A stretch of 64,000 nucleotides of DNA from Collinsella sp. (lineage in GTDB: Bacteria; Actinomycetota; Coriobacteriia; Coriobacteriales; Coriobacteriaceae). The stretch covers positions 1-64,000 of the forward strand of contig DXMV01000004.1 of assembly GCA_019414055.1 (NCBI GenBank). Direction: 5' to 3'. Of this stretch, positions 43,054 through 51,093 are shown in pieces (positions within the stretch are counted from its first letter, which is position 1; each line of letters begins with the position of its first letter). The notes below the pieces were generated by a model that had not been told where the DNA came from, searched no databases, and saw nothing but the letters and a program-made list of their open reading frames with translations. A program made the position numbers and the translations under genes.

Positions 43054-43371
43054 GCTCGCCAAATGGGTCGCCAAATACGTCACCAAATTTCGAGTTTTTT
43101 GATCTTCTGGGATGCTTCTCAGTAGCCATCCGAGAAAACTCTCATCTTCTCTGTTTGCATACACATATCTTTCAAGGATTCGTGCCGCGGTTACATGGGG
43201 CTCGGCAAGGCACGACCGCAACATGTTGGTCAAGCATAATCTTTTGGATTCTTTTGGCGTGAGCGGCTTGGTTTTGGTAGGATTTGTCAGCGGCTTGACT
43301 AAGGGGGTTTTATAACTGCCATGCAGGTAGCCGTGTTGGTAACGTTTTACCGACTTGCCAAGAACCCCTCA
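43030..43371 (-). pseudogene. Possible remnant of a site-specific integrase next to tRNA-Val
   Basis: The minus-strand frame is open for ~114 codons and ends beside the tRNA-Val gene. The last third reads like an integrase tail (HVTAARILERYVYANREDE, then RNLVTYLATHLAS). The tail is encoded by three imperfect 12-base repeats of TCGCCAAAT. No start codon with a ribosome site and no catalytic Arg/His/Tyr set is visible. This could equally be non-coding sequence. The 680-base gene-free stretch 43010-43689 contains this, the tRNA terminator, and the nrdD promoter. Confidence 0.25.
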
Positions 43372-43416
43372 TAATTAATGCGTCTGCAAAATGACCAATT
43401 GCTTTGACCTGCTGAA

Positions 43417-43462
43417 ACACTATATGTTGTGTTTGAACTAAAAAAAGAATACAGGATATAGA
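43417..43462 (+). promoter_or_regulatory. NrdR-like box and nrdD promoter
   Basis: ACACTATATGTTGTGT (43417-43432) matches the NrdR-box consensus ACACwATATATwGTGT at all but one base. It directly abuts -35 TTGAAC (43433-43438); -10 TATAGA lies at 43457-43462. A second, expected NrdR box is only weakly present (ACAGGATATAGATG, near 43451). Repression by NrdR when dATP is high is inferred. Confidence 0.65.
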
Positions 43463-43689
43463 TGCCTCTTTGTCGTATGATAGATGGCGGACAGAGAACG
43501 AGGACCTTATTTGCCCCATTTGGATAGATCTTTGAGCCGCTTGATCGGCCGCGAGGATTGTCCGCATGAGGACCTATGGTTTATCGAGAACACAGATTGC
43601 GCGACGGCGCCGCAAGACAGGGGCAAGCCCTGCCGGGCATCGTTTGGCTCTGAAGCGCAATGAGACTACGACGCGAAAGAGGCAAGAGG

Positions 43690-45912
43690 ATGAAGATCAT
43701 CAAGCGCAGCGGCACCGAGGTTGTCTTTGACATCGATAAGATCGTCAATGCGATTCGCGCCGCAAACTTGGAGGTCGAGGAGAGCTCTCGTCTAACCGAC
43801 CGCCAGGTGGTTTATGCGGCGCAAAACGTCGCCGAGGCATGCGAGAACGCGGGCCACACCGTTTCGGTCGAGGAGATCCAGGATTTGGTCGAGGACGAGA
43901 TCATGCGTCTCGACTGCTACGAGGTCGCCCGCCACTACATCATCTATCGCTATGTCCAGAGCCTGAAGCGCCAGAAGAACACGACCGACGACAAGATTCT
44001 GTCGCTGATCGAGTGCAATAACGAAGAGGTCAAGCAGGAGAACTCTAACAAGAACCCGACCGTCAACTCCGTTCAGCGCGACTACATGGCCGGCGAGATT
44101 TCCAAGGACCTGACTCAGCGCGTGCTGCTGCCCCAGGAGATCGTGGATGCCCACAACGAGGGCCTGATCCACTTCCACGATTCCGACTACTTTGCCCAGC
44201 ACATGCATAACTGCGACCTGGTGAACCTGGAGGATATGCTTCAGAACGGCACCGTTATCTCGGGCACGCTGATCGAGAAGCCGCACAGCTTCTCGACTGC
44301 CTGCAACATCGCGACGCAGATTATCGCCCAGGTTGCTTCCTCCCAGTACGGCGGCCAGTCTATTTCGCTGACCCATCTCGCCCCGTTTGTTGAGGTGAGC
44401 CGTCAAAAGATTCGCGGCGAGGTCGCTCGCGAGCTTGAGGAGCTCGGTGTTTCGGCATCTGCCGAAAAGGTCCGTGAGGTCGTTGAGGACCGTCTGCGCG
44501 ATGAGATCCGTCGCGGCGTCCAGACGATTCAGTATCAGGTCGTGACCCTTATGACCACCAATGGCCAGGCGCCGTTCGTGACGGTCTTTATGTATCTCAA
44601 TGAGGCCCGTACGCCCCGGGAGAAGCACGACCTTGCCATGATCGTGGAGGAGACGCTTCGTCAACGCTATGAGGGCGTTAAGAACGAAGCCGGTGTGTGG
44701 ATTACCCCGGCATTCCCCAAGCTTATCTATGTACTCGAGGACGATAACGTTCACGAGAATTCCCCGTACTTCTACCTGACCCAGCTGGCTGCCAAGTGTA
44801 CCGCCAAGCGCATGGTGCCCGATTACATCTCCGAGAAGAAGATGCGCGAGCTCAAGCTGTCGAAGGGCGAGACCGCCGGCAACGGCGATTGCTACACCTG
44901 CATGGGTTGTCGCAGTTTCCTGACGCCCGACCGGTCGGGCAACGGCTTTAACAATGTCGCCAACGCGCTGAACTATGACCCGACCAAACCTAAGTACTAT
45001 GGCCGCTTTAACCAGGGTGTTGTGACCATCAACCTGCCCGATGTCGCGCTGAGCTCGCATCAGGACATGGACAAGTTCTGGAAGATCTTCGACGAGCGCC
45101 TTGAGCTGTGCCACCGTGCTCTGCTGTGCCGTCATGAGCGCCTGATGGGCACGCTTTCTGACGCTGCACCGATTTTGTGGCAGTACGGCGCCCTCGCTCG
45201 TCTGAAGAAGGGCGAGACGATCGACAAGCTGCTCGTGGGCGGCTATTCCACCATCAGCCTGGGGTATGCCGGCCTGTATGAGTGCGTCAAGTACATGACG
45301 GGCCACAGCCACACCGAGAAGGAAGGCACGCCGTTTGCCATGGCCGTCATGCAGCGCATGAACGACAAGTGCGCCGAGTGGAAGGCCGAAAGCGATATCG
45401 ACTTCTCGCTGTACGGCACCCCGCTTGAGTCGACGACCTACAAGTTCGCCAAGTGCCTGCAGCGTCGTTTTGGCATTATCCCGGGCGTGACGGACAAGGG
45501 CTACATTACCAACAGCTATCACGTCCACGTGTCCGAGGAGATCGATGCCTTCGATAAGCTTAAGTTTGAGGGCATGTTCCAGCAGCTTTCGCCGGGCGGT
45601 GCTATCTCTTACGTTGAGGTTCCCAACATGCAGGACAACCTCAAGGCTGTCATTCGCGTGATGCAGTACATCTACGACAACATCATGTACGCCGAGCTCA
45701 ACACCAAGAGCGACTACTGCCAGGTGTGCGGCTACGATGGCGAGATCAAGATTGTTGAGGACGATGGCAAGCTGGTGTGGGAGTGCCCCAACTGCGGCAA
45801 CCGCGACCAGGAGAAAATGAACGTCGCTCGTCGTACGTGCGGCTACATCGGTACCCAGTTCTGGAACCAGGGTCGAACCGAGGAGATCCGCGACCGCGTG
45901 CTGCATCTCTAA
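43690..45912 (+). CDS. nrdD: Anaerobic (class III) ribonucleoside-triphosphate reductase
   Basis: 740 residues. An N-terminal ATP-cone (KIIKRSGTEVVFDIDKIVNAI) provides allosteric control. The catalytic barrel includes HSFSTACNIATQII with a conserved Cys. A C-terminal zinc site (CQVCGYDG...CPNCG) precedes the glycyl-radical loop RRTCGYIGTQFW, with the radical Gly near 718. It reduces NTPs to dNTPs without oxygen. The upstream start at 43660 is rejected in favour of ATG 43690, which has GAAAGAGG. The activase nrdG follows after two large palindromes. The 3' end of the gene is itself part of an inverted repeat with downstream DNA. Confidence 0.98.
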   Translation: MKIIKRSGTEVVFDIDKIVNAIRAANLEVEESSRLTDRQVVYAAQNVAEACENAGHTVSVEEIQDLVEDEIMRLDCYEVARHYIIYRYVQSLKRQKNTTDDKILSLIECNNEEVKQENSNKNPTVNSVQRDYMAGEISKDLTQRVLLPQEIVDAHNEGLIHFHDSDYFAQHMHNCDLVNLEDMLQNGTVISGTLIEKPHSFSTACNIATQIIAQVASSQYGGQSISLTHLAPFVEVSRQKIRGEVARELEELGVSASAEKVREVVEDRLRDEIRRGVQTIQYQVVTLMTTNGQAPFVTVFMYLNEARTPREKHDLAMIVEETLRQRYEGVKNEAGVWITPAFPKLIYVLEDDNVHENSPYFYLTQLAAKCTAKRMVPDYISEKKMRELKLSKGETAGNGDCYTCMGCRSFLTPDRSGNGFNNVANALNYDPTKPKYYGRFNQGVVTINLPDVALSSHQDMDKFWKIFDERLELCHRALLCRHERLMGTLSDAAPILWQYGALARLKKGETIDKLLVGGYSTISLGYAGLYECVKYMTGHSHTEKEGTPFAMAVMQRMNDKCAEWKAESDIDFSLYGTPLESTTYKFAKCLQRRFGIIPGVTDKGYITNSYHVHVSEEIDAFDKLKFEGMFQQLSPGGAISYVEVPNMQDNLKAVIRVMQYIYDNIMYAELNTKSDYCQVCGYDGEIKIVEDDGKLVWECPNCGNRDQEKMNVARRTCGYIGTQFWNQGRTEEIRDRVLHL

Positions 45913-46107
45913 TACCGCTCCGGGACTGAGCCGAGAGGGCCGCTTGGGCATTTGCTCGCTATTTCGGACAGTCCTGCGCAAGACGAAGGCCACATTAAGT
46001 GGCCTTCTTTGCGTGCGGAACTCATATCGAGCAAAAGCCCAAGCGGCCCTCTCGGCTCAGCCAAGTTGATGTAGCTGAGATGCAGCACGCGGTCTGCTCA
46101 CTCCTCG
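45879..46107. repeat. Very long imperfect palindrome including the end of nrdD
   Basis: Three arm blocks pair symmetrically about ~45993: CGAGGAG (45879-45885) with CTCCTCG (46101-46107); the 18-base nrdD tail GACCGCGTGCTGCATCTC (45892-45909) with 46077-46094; and the 24-base block 45926-45949 with 46037-46060. Unpaired spacers are 6/6 and 16/16 bases. The centre GAAGGCCAC/GTGGCCTTC (45985-46007 region) could terminate nrdD. A TGCGGAAC motif faces TTCGGACA in the loop, a weak echo of family A. Confidence 0.85.
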
Positions 46108-46240
46108 AAGTTCTTAGCGGAAATGAGTTGACTTGCAACAACGCTTTGCTTGCGATGGCGGTTGAGCTGCAACAAAGTTTTTATTAGACCTCGAACCCTA
46201 TGCTCGATGTTCGCTTCGTTCATTGAGTTACCCTTTGCAT

Positions 46241-46324
46241 GAGGCCGGGACATATCGTCCCGCCCGCAGTTTCGCAGGCCGCAGGCCGAGAATGTTTGAG
46301 GACGGGATGATATGTCCCGGCCTC
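46241..46324. repeat. Long palindromic element, family A (copy 3), just before nrdG
   Basis: GAGGCCGGGACATATC.TCCCG.CC (46241-46265) pairs with 46300-46324 with two mismatches. The loop strands are GTTTCGCAGG (46269-46278) and ATGTTTGAGGACG (46292-46304), matching the family A core. GAGTTACC occurs on both sides (46225-46232, 46331-46338). The nrdG start lies 16 bases after the arm. Between this and the previous palindrome (46108-46240) I see nothing else. Confidence 0.8.
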
Positions 46325-46339
46325 CCGGGAGAGTTACCT

Positions 46340-46921
46340 ATGAACTACGCGAACATTAAGTATTTCGACATTGCTGATGGAGAAGGCGTTCGTACTTCTC
46401 TGTTTGTGAGTGGGTGCCGTCGCGGGTGCAAGAACTGCTTTAACTCTGTTGCGTGGGACTTTGCTGCGGGCGAGCCCTTTGATAGCGCCGTCGAGGACAA
46501 GATTATCGAGAGCCTCGACCATCCCTTTATCGATGGTCTGACGATTTTGGGCGGCGAGCCCATGGAGCCCGAGAATCAGGCGGGGCTCGTTGAGTTTGTC
46601 GAGCGTGTTCGCGCGGCCTATCCAGTGGGGTCGGGGAAGACCATTTGGTGCTTTACCGGTGACGTGCTCGAGGAGCTTATGCCGGGTGGTCGTCATCATA
46701 CCGAGGTGACGGACCGCATCCTTGCCTGCCTTGACATGCTGGTGGACGGCCCGTTTGTTCAGGACCTGTACGATATCTCGCTGCGCTTTAGGGGTTCGAG
46801 CAACCAGCGCGTGATCGATATGAACGCTACGCGCGCCCGTGCTGAGCGCGAGGGCGTTGCGCTTTGTGATGCGGTTGAACTTTGGCGTGATGATCCGGTC
46901 TATTCGACCCATACTATGTAG
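46340..46921 (+). CDS. nrdG: Anaerobic ribonucleotide reductase activating protein
   Basis: 193-residue radical-SAM enzyme. The 4Fe-4S motif CRRGCKNC (CX3CX2C) follows GEGVRTSLFVSG. TILGGEPMEPEN is the SAM-binding GGE region, and IWCFTGDVLEELM completes the family pattern. It generates the glycyl radical on NrdD. ATG 46340 is chosen for homology and GGGAGAG upstream; a longer frame from 46223 runs through the palindromic element and is unlikely. Distance from nrdD is unusually large because of the two inserted palindromes. Confidence 0.96.
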   Translation: MNYANIKYFDIADGEGVRTSLFVSGCRRGCKNCFNSVAWDFAAGEPFDSAVEDKIIESLDHPFIDGLTILGGEPMEPENQAGLVEFVERVRAAYPVGSGKTIWCFTGDVLEELMPGGRHHTEVTDRILACLDMLVDGPFVQDLYDISLRFRGSSNQRVIDMNATRARAEREGVALCDAVELWRDDPVYSTHTM

Positions 46922-46987
46922 CTTGTGGTCGATGCCGGAGGGCGTGGTACCATAGCGCGAACGTGAAATCGGAAAAGTGAGGCCCAG

Positions 46988-47545
46988 ATGGTCGATCAGG
47001 AAAAAGTCGAGGCCGCCATTAAGCTGTTGCTTGAGGGCATAGGCGAGGACCCAACTCGTGAGGGCCTGCTGGAGACCCCGGCGCGCGTTGCCCGTATGTA
47101 TGGTGAGATCGCCGGCGGTATGGACCAGAGTGCCGAGGAACACCTGTCCAAAACCTTTGCCGTCGCTTCGAACGATTTGGTTATCGAGCGCGACATCACG
47201 TTCTACTCGCTGTGCGAACATCATCTGCTGCCGTTTTATGGCAAGGCCGCCATTGGTTATATCCCTAACGGTCGGGTGGCCGGGCTTTCCAAGCTTGCTC
47301 GCACGGTTGAGGTTTATGCCCGCCGTCTGCAGCTGCAGGAGCAGCTGTGTGCGCAGGTTGCCGATGCCCTCATGGAGTATCTCGCTCCCCAGGGAGCGAT
47401 TGTGTTGATGGAGGCCGAGCATATGTGCATGACGATGCGTGGCGTGCAAAAGCCCGGCACCAAGACCGTGACGCTCGCTCGCCGCGGCGTCTTTGAGACC
47501 GATCCCGCGCTCGAGGAGCGTTTCTTTAGGATGCTGGACCGCTAA
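46988..47545 (+). CDS. folE: GTP cyclohydrolase I
   Basis: 185 residues. The signature FYSLCEHHLLPFYGKAAIGYIP supplies zinc ligands, GLSKLARTVEVYARRLQLQE is the subunit core, and EAEHMCMTMRGVQKPGTKTVT contains the remaining Cys ligand and the substrate pocket. It converts GTP to 7,8-dihydroneopterin triphosphate, the first folate step. It is followed closely by an HD-domain protein and folB, forming a small folate operon. No folP or folK is in the window. Confidence 0.97.
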   Translation: MVDQEKVEAAIKLLLEGIGEDPTREGLLETPARVARMYGEIAGGMDQSAEEHLSKTFAVASNDLVIERDITFYSLCEHHLLPFYGKAAIGYIPNGRVAGLSKLARTVEVYARRLQLQEQLCAQVADALMEYLAPQGAIVLMEAEHMCMTMRGVQKPGTKTVTLARRGVFETDPALEERFFRMLDR

Positions 47546-47547
47546 CC

Positions 47548-48129
47548 ATGAGAGTCGTCAACGACTTTACATCGAAGACCGATGAGGGGACGTCGCGTCG
47601 CGGCTTTATGGCTTCGGGCCTGGCCCCCTTTGGTGCCATGCCTCGCATTGATTACATTTGTGCCAACGGGCTGTTCCGGCGGCACCTGGGCAACATCGTA
47701 CAGTTGGAATCGGGGCGCATCTTCTGCCGCCACGGTATTGACCATCTGCTCGATGTCGCTCGCATTATGTGGATCAAGAATCTCGAGGAGCAGCTCGAAT
47801 TTGACCGCGAGGTCATCTACGCCACAGCACTTCTTCACGATATCGGCAAAGATGAACAGTATGAATCGGGTATATCCCATGATGTTGCAAGCGAACGCGT
47901 CGCTGATGCGATTCTCGGCGGCATGCCCGATGACGTGGCGTTTGAGCCGGCCGATGCCGCAGCCATTAAGACGGCCATTCTGGGCCATCGAAAGCTGCGC
48001 GTGAACAGCCAACCGCTTGAGCGTCTGCTCTATGCAGCCGACAAAGCGTCGCGTGCCTGCTTTGCATGCCCCGCGCGCAACGCTTGCAACTGGAGCGATG
48101 ATAAAAAGAACCTGTCGATTCGCGTGTAG
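47548..48129 (+). CDS. HD-domain phosphohydrolase in the folate operon
   Basis: 193 residues. The HD superfamily metal motif is H (CRHGIDHLLDVARI), HD (ATALLHDIGKDE) and a later Asp (AADKASRACFAC). A Cys-rich tail CFACPARNAC could bind zinc. It begins two bases after folE and precedes folB, so it probably works in the same pathway. A tempting role is removing phosphate from dihydroneopterin triphosphate, the step between FolE and FolB for which no Nudix FolQ is seen here; this is inference only. HD enzymes also include nucleotidases and (p)ppGpp hydrolases. Confidence 0.75.
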   Translation: MRVVNDFTSKTDEGTSRRGFMASGLAPFGAMPRIDYICANGLFRRHLGNIVQLESGRIFCRHGIDHLLDVARIMWIKNLEEQLEFDREVIYATALLHDIGKDEQYESGISHDVASERVADAILGGMPDDVAFEPADAAAIKTAILGHRKLRVNSQPLERLLYAADKASRACFACPARNACNWSDDKKNLSIRV

Positions 48130-48172
48130 TTAGTTTGCGCGGTCGGGGTTCTAAACGAAGGAGACGATCGCG

Positions 48173-48658
48173 TTGAGTAACAAGAAACTGCCCGAGAATG
48201 CAACCAAGACCGAAGGCGCCGAGCTCGCCCGCCGTGGAAGGGGCGAAATATCCACCGCAACGGCGGTGCCTCACGTGAGCTATGACGATTTGCGCCATGC
48301 CGATCGTATTGTCATTGACGGCCTGGAGGTTTTTGCCAACCATGGCGTGTATCCCGAGGAGAACGCGCTGGGTCAGAAGTTCATCGTTTCTCTGGTGCTC
48401 TATGCCGACCTGCGCGCGGCGGGGGAGCACGATAACCTGGACGCCTCGATTGACTACGGCTCGGTGTGCCACGATGTCGATGGCTATCTGCGCGAGCATA
48501 CGTTTAAGCTCATCGAGGCGGCAGCCGAGGGGACAGCCCAGATGCTGCTGCGCCGTTATCCCTCGCTGCTTGGTGTGCGCATAAAGCTCGATAAGCCGTG
48601 GGCTCCTGTTGGCCTGCCCCTGGCAAGCTGCGGCGTCGAGATCGAGCGCGTGCGCTAG
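48173..48658 (+). CDS. folB: Dihydroneopterin aldolase
   Basis: 161 residues, TTG start preceded by GAAGGAG. The first ~40 residues are a polar extension not usual in FolB. The catalytic domain begins DRIVIDGLEVFANHGVYPEENALGQKF, which contains the substrate-binding Glu, continues IDYGSVCHDVDGYL, and ends with ...LDKPWAPVG (the conserved Lys-Pro segment). It cleaves dihydroneopterin to 6-hydroxymethyl-dihydropterin. Third gene of folE-HD-folB; the convergent metallopeptidase gene ends six bases downstream. Confidence 0.93.
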   Translation: MSNKKLPENATKTEGAELARRGRGEISTATAVPHVSYDDLRHADRIVIDGLEVFANHGVYPEENALGQKFIVSLVLYADLRAAGEHDNLDASIDYGSVCHDVDGYLREHTFKLIEAAAEGTAQMLLRRYPSLLGVRIKLDKPWAPVGLPLASCGVEIERVR

Positions 48659-48664
48659 TCGACG

Positions 48665-49441
48665 CTAGAGCTTGTTGAGGGGTGGCTGCTTGAGCCGCTG
48701 AGACAGTGCTCTATTGTTGGGACAGTACGTGTCGAGCAGGGCGTGAAAGCGCTGATTGTGGCTCGGCTCGAGCAGATGGACGAGCTCGTGGGCGACAACC
48801 ATGTCGAGGCATTCGACAGGGTAGGCGGCGAGCTCGCGCGCGATGCGAACGGCGCCGGTTTTGGGTGTGCAGGAGCCCCAACGCGTTTTCATGCTGCGCA
48901 CGGAGACGCGGGCCACGGTGACGCTCATTGCGATTTCGTACGCGTGCACGATGTCGCGTAGCGCTGCGGTGACCTCGGACGCGTAGAGCTGGTCGATGTG
49001 GGCTTGGAGCTCGTCGGACGTTAGGCCGTCGAGGATTGCGTGCCGCTTGGCCTGCGGGCCTTCGTCCGATTCATCGGTACCCATAAAACTTGCGAAGGTG
49101 GCCTGTTTGGGTCGCGGTGCGGGTGATGCAAAGTTGTGATCGAGTGCATCCTGTACCGTGATGGGCTTGCCCCAAAGTGCAATGATGGACGAGGGGCTGA
49201 GCGGCTCTCGTGCCGTCGCCTGACGTTGCTCGCGCTGGGCAAATCGGCTGATAATCCAGGCGCTGTTGCGCTTCACAAACGCTTCGATACGCTCGCGGCT
49301 GGCGCCGATCGGTGCGCTGGCGTGGACCTCGCCGCTCGATGTGACGCGTAGGTTGAAGTTCTTGACGCGCTTTTTGGTAACGACGACGGGGATGGTCGTC
49401 CCATCCGGTCGGGATGCGGAAATCGTAAACTGCTGCGTCAA
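48665..49441 (-). CDS. YgjP-type zinc metallopeptidase (DUF45)
   Basis: 258 residues. The zinc motif HELVH plus a downstream His (LLEPSHNQRFHALL) follows SMKTRWGSCTPKTGAVRIARELAAYP, the hallmark of the YgjP/DUF45 family related to M48 peptidases. The N-terminal half has VVTKKRVKNFNLRVTSSGEVHASAP, also typical. A ~60-residue insert rich in Ala/Pro lies before the peptidase core. TTG 49441 with GAAGGA at good spacing is preferred; an ATG at 49474 has no clear ribosome site. The physiological substrate is unknown. Confidence 0.87.
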   Translation of the reverse strand: MTQQFTISASRPDGTTIPVVVTKKRVKNFNLRVTSSGEVHASAPIGASRERIEAFVKRNSAWIISRFAQREQRQATAREPLSPSSIIALWGKPITVQDALDHNFASPAPRPKQATFASFMGTDESDEGPQAKRHAILDGLTSDELQAHIDQLYASEVTAALRDIVHAYEIAMSVTVARVSVRSMKTRWGSCTPKTGAVRIARELAAYPVECLDMVVAHELVHLLEPSHNQRFHALLDTYCPNNRALSQRLKQPPLNKL

Positions 49442-49464
49442 AAGCGGTCCTTCAGATCGGGGAC

Positions 49465-49498
49465 GGGCCGGCATGTCGACCGTTCGGCATGCCGGCCC
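49465..49498 (-). terminator. Hairpin after the dipeptidase gene
   Basis: GGGCCGGCATG and CATGCCGGCCC form an 11-bp stem with a 12-base loop, between the dipeptidase stop and the metallopeptidase start. No T-run follows, so partial termination or mRNA stabilisation is more likely than a full stop. Confidence 0.6.
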
Positions 49499-49527
49499 GC
49501 TCAAGGGATGCGAAATTAATTGCGCTC

Positions 49528-50541
49528 TTAATAGCGCTCGAAGAAGGCGAGCGCGTTGTCGCTGCAGAGCTTCTGCATCACGGTCTTGCCAAAGTGCTTG
49601 GAGAGCATGTTCTGGAATTCGGGCATCTTGCTGGCATCAGAGAGGAAGTCGGGTACCTTGGCGCCGTCCCAGTCGCCGCCGAGTGCGATGACATCTTCGC
49701 CGCCCAGGTCGAGCCAGTGCTCGATATGTGCCGCCAGCTGGTCGAAGGTGACGTCTGCGGCGGTTTCGTCGGTTGCGTCGTTGGAAAGGAACTCGCTGCA
49801 GTAGTTGAGGCCGACGATGCCACCCATGTCGCGAATGGTGCGGAACTGGTCGTCGGTAAGGTTGCGTTTGACGCCGCAAACCGCACGGGAGTTGGAGTGG
49901 CTGGCGACGAAGGGACGCGTGGCGTGGGCGACAACCTCGTCAAAGCACTCATCGTTGAGGTGGGAGACATCAAGTACCATGCCGGCGTGCTCCATCTGCG
50001 TAAGTGCCTCGATGCCGGCGGCGGTGAGACCGGCGTGGGTGTCGTGGCCGCTCGCGAGCGGTCCCTGCGCGTTCCAGCTGAGTGATGACATGAGTACGCC
50101 CAGGCTCTTGAGCACCTCGATCAGCGCGGGGTCCTCGGCAAAGAACGTGGCGTTTTCGATGGTGTGGATGCAGGCGACCTTGCCGTCTTTGAGCGCGGGG
50201 CGAATGTCTGCGGCGTTGCGTACGTTGACCATGCGGTCGTGGTTGAGCATTGCTTGGCCGCTCATGTGTGCCATGATCTGCGCCTGGAAGCGCGCGGCGT
50301 GGGCGGTGGGAATCTCGTCGGGGACAAATGTGGCGAAGCACTGTGCCCACGGCGTGTTGCCGATCTTTGCGAGCGAGATGGCGCAGGCATTGCCCTCGAT
50401 GAGGTCGAAATCTTGCGGATGCGTTTCGTCGCCGGGGAAATAACCGTCGGTGCCGGCGGTAAAGCGCAGGTCGAGATCGAGCGTGGCCCAGCCGATGCGG
50501 TCGGCGGTGTCGCAGTGTAGGTCAAATACGGGATATGCCAT
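49528..50541 (-). CDS. Membrane-dipeptidase family (M19) dipeptidase
   Basis: 337 residues. The N-terminal metal motif is FDLHCDTADRIGW, further metal and substrate residues lie in VLDVSHLNDECFDEVVAHATRPFVASHSNSR (split here), and GGIVGLNYCSEFL and VIALGGDWDGA are family motifs. M19 enzymes are zinc dipeptidases with wide substrate range, including D-amino-acid dipeptides. No signal peptide is seen, so it is cytosolic. ATG 50541 follows CCGGAGGAACC. The frame continues far upstream but only through slyD antisense sequence. Confidence 0.93.
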   Translation of the reverse strand: MAYPVFDLHCDTADRIGWATLDLDLRFTAGTDGYFPGDETHPQDFDLIEGNACAISLAKIGNTPWAQCFATFVPDEIPTAHAARFQAQIMAHMSGQAMLNHDRMVNVRNAADIRPALKDGKVACIHTIENATFFAEDPALIEVLKSLGVLMSSLSWNAQGPLASGHDTHAGLTAAGIEALTQMEHAGMVLDVSHLNDECFDEVVAHATRPFVASHSNSRAVCGVKRNLTDDQFRTIRDMGGIVGLNYCSEFLSNDATDETAADVTFDQLAAHIEHWLDLGGEDVIALGGDWDGAKVPDFLSDASKMPEFQNMLSKHFGKTVMQKLCSDNALAFFERY

Positions 50542-50661
50542 GGTTCCTCCGGTTGCAGCGTTTCTTTGCAAACTGTCTTTGAATTGTATGACTAGGGTAT
50601 AGTTAGCGCCATATGTACACGGCGGCCCGCGTTGTGCGCCGCCCTTATCACGGAGGTTACC

Positions 50662-51090
50662 ATGTCCAACCAGGGCAAGAAGGTCAAGACCCATTATCGC
50701 GGCACGCTCGACGACGGCACGCAGTTCGATAGCTCCTACGATCGCGGCGAGCCGCTGGAGTTCACCTGCGGCGCCGGCCAGATGATCAAGGGCTTCGACG
50801 CCGCTGTTGTCGACATGCAGGTGGGCGAGAAGAAGACCGTGCACATTCCTGCTGCCGATGCCTACGGCGAGCACAACCCCGAGATGGTCCTGACCTTCCC
50901 GGCCGAACAGGTTCCCAACATCGAGCAGATCGAGAAGGGCATGAAGCTCTTCCTGTCCACGCCGAGCGGTATGCCCGTCCCCGCCGTGGTCATCGACGTA
51001 ACGCCCGAGGCCGTGACGCTCGACGCCAACCACGAGCTGGCCGGCAAGGACCTCAACTTTGATATCGAGCTCGTCGAGGTCGAGGGTTAG
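50662..51090 (+). CDS. slyD: SlyD-like FKBP peptidyl-prolyl isomerase
   Basis: 142 residues. The FKBP core has YRGTLDDGTQFDSSYDRGEPLEF, GAGQMIKGFDAAVVDMQVGEKKTV, and an inserted flap (GEHNPEMVLTFPAEQVPN...) as in SlyD. The His-rich nickel-binding tail of E. coli SlyD is absent. SlyD-type proteins fold clients and help deliver nickel to hydrogenase. ATG 50662 has CACGGAGG upstream. A UreE-like gene follows after three bases, which strengthens a metal-delivery reading despite the missing tail. Confidence 0.92.
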   Translation: MSNQGKKVKTHYRGTLDDGTQFDSSYDRGEPLEFTCGAGQMIKGFDAAVVDMQVGEKKTVHIPAADAYGEHNPEMVLTFPAEQVPNIEQIEKGMKLFLSTPSGMPVPAVVIDVTPEAVTLDANHELAGKDLNFDIELVEVEG

Positions 51091-51093
51091 AGT

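Noticed and set aside
43792..45993. 733-codon minus-strand frame opposite nrdD
   Set aside because: It is a shadow of nrdD. No ribosome site or recognisable motif; its end reads through the inverted repeat.
45999..46187. 62-codon plus-strand ORF between nrdD and nrdG
   Set aside because: Its resemblance to a minus-strand ORF in the same place is explained by the long inverted repeat. No ribosome site.
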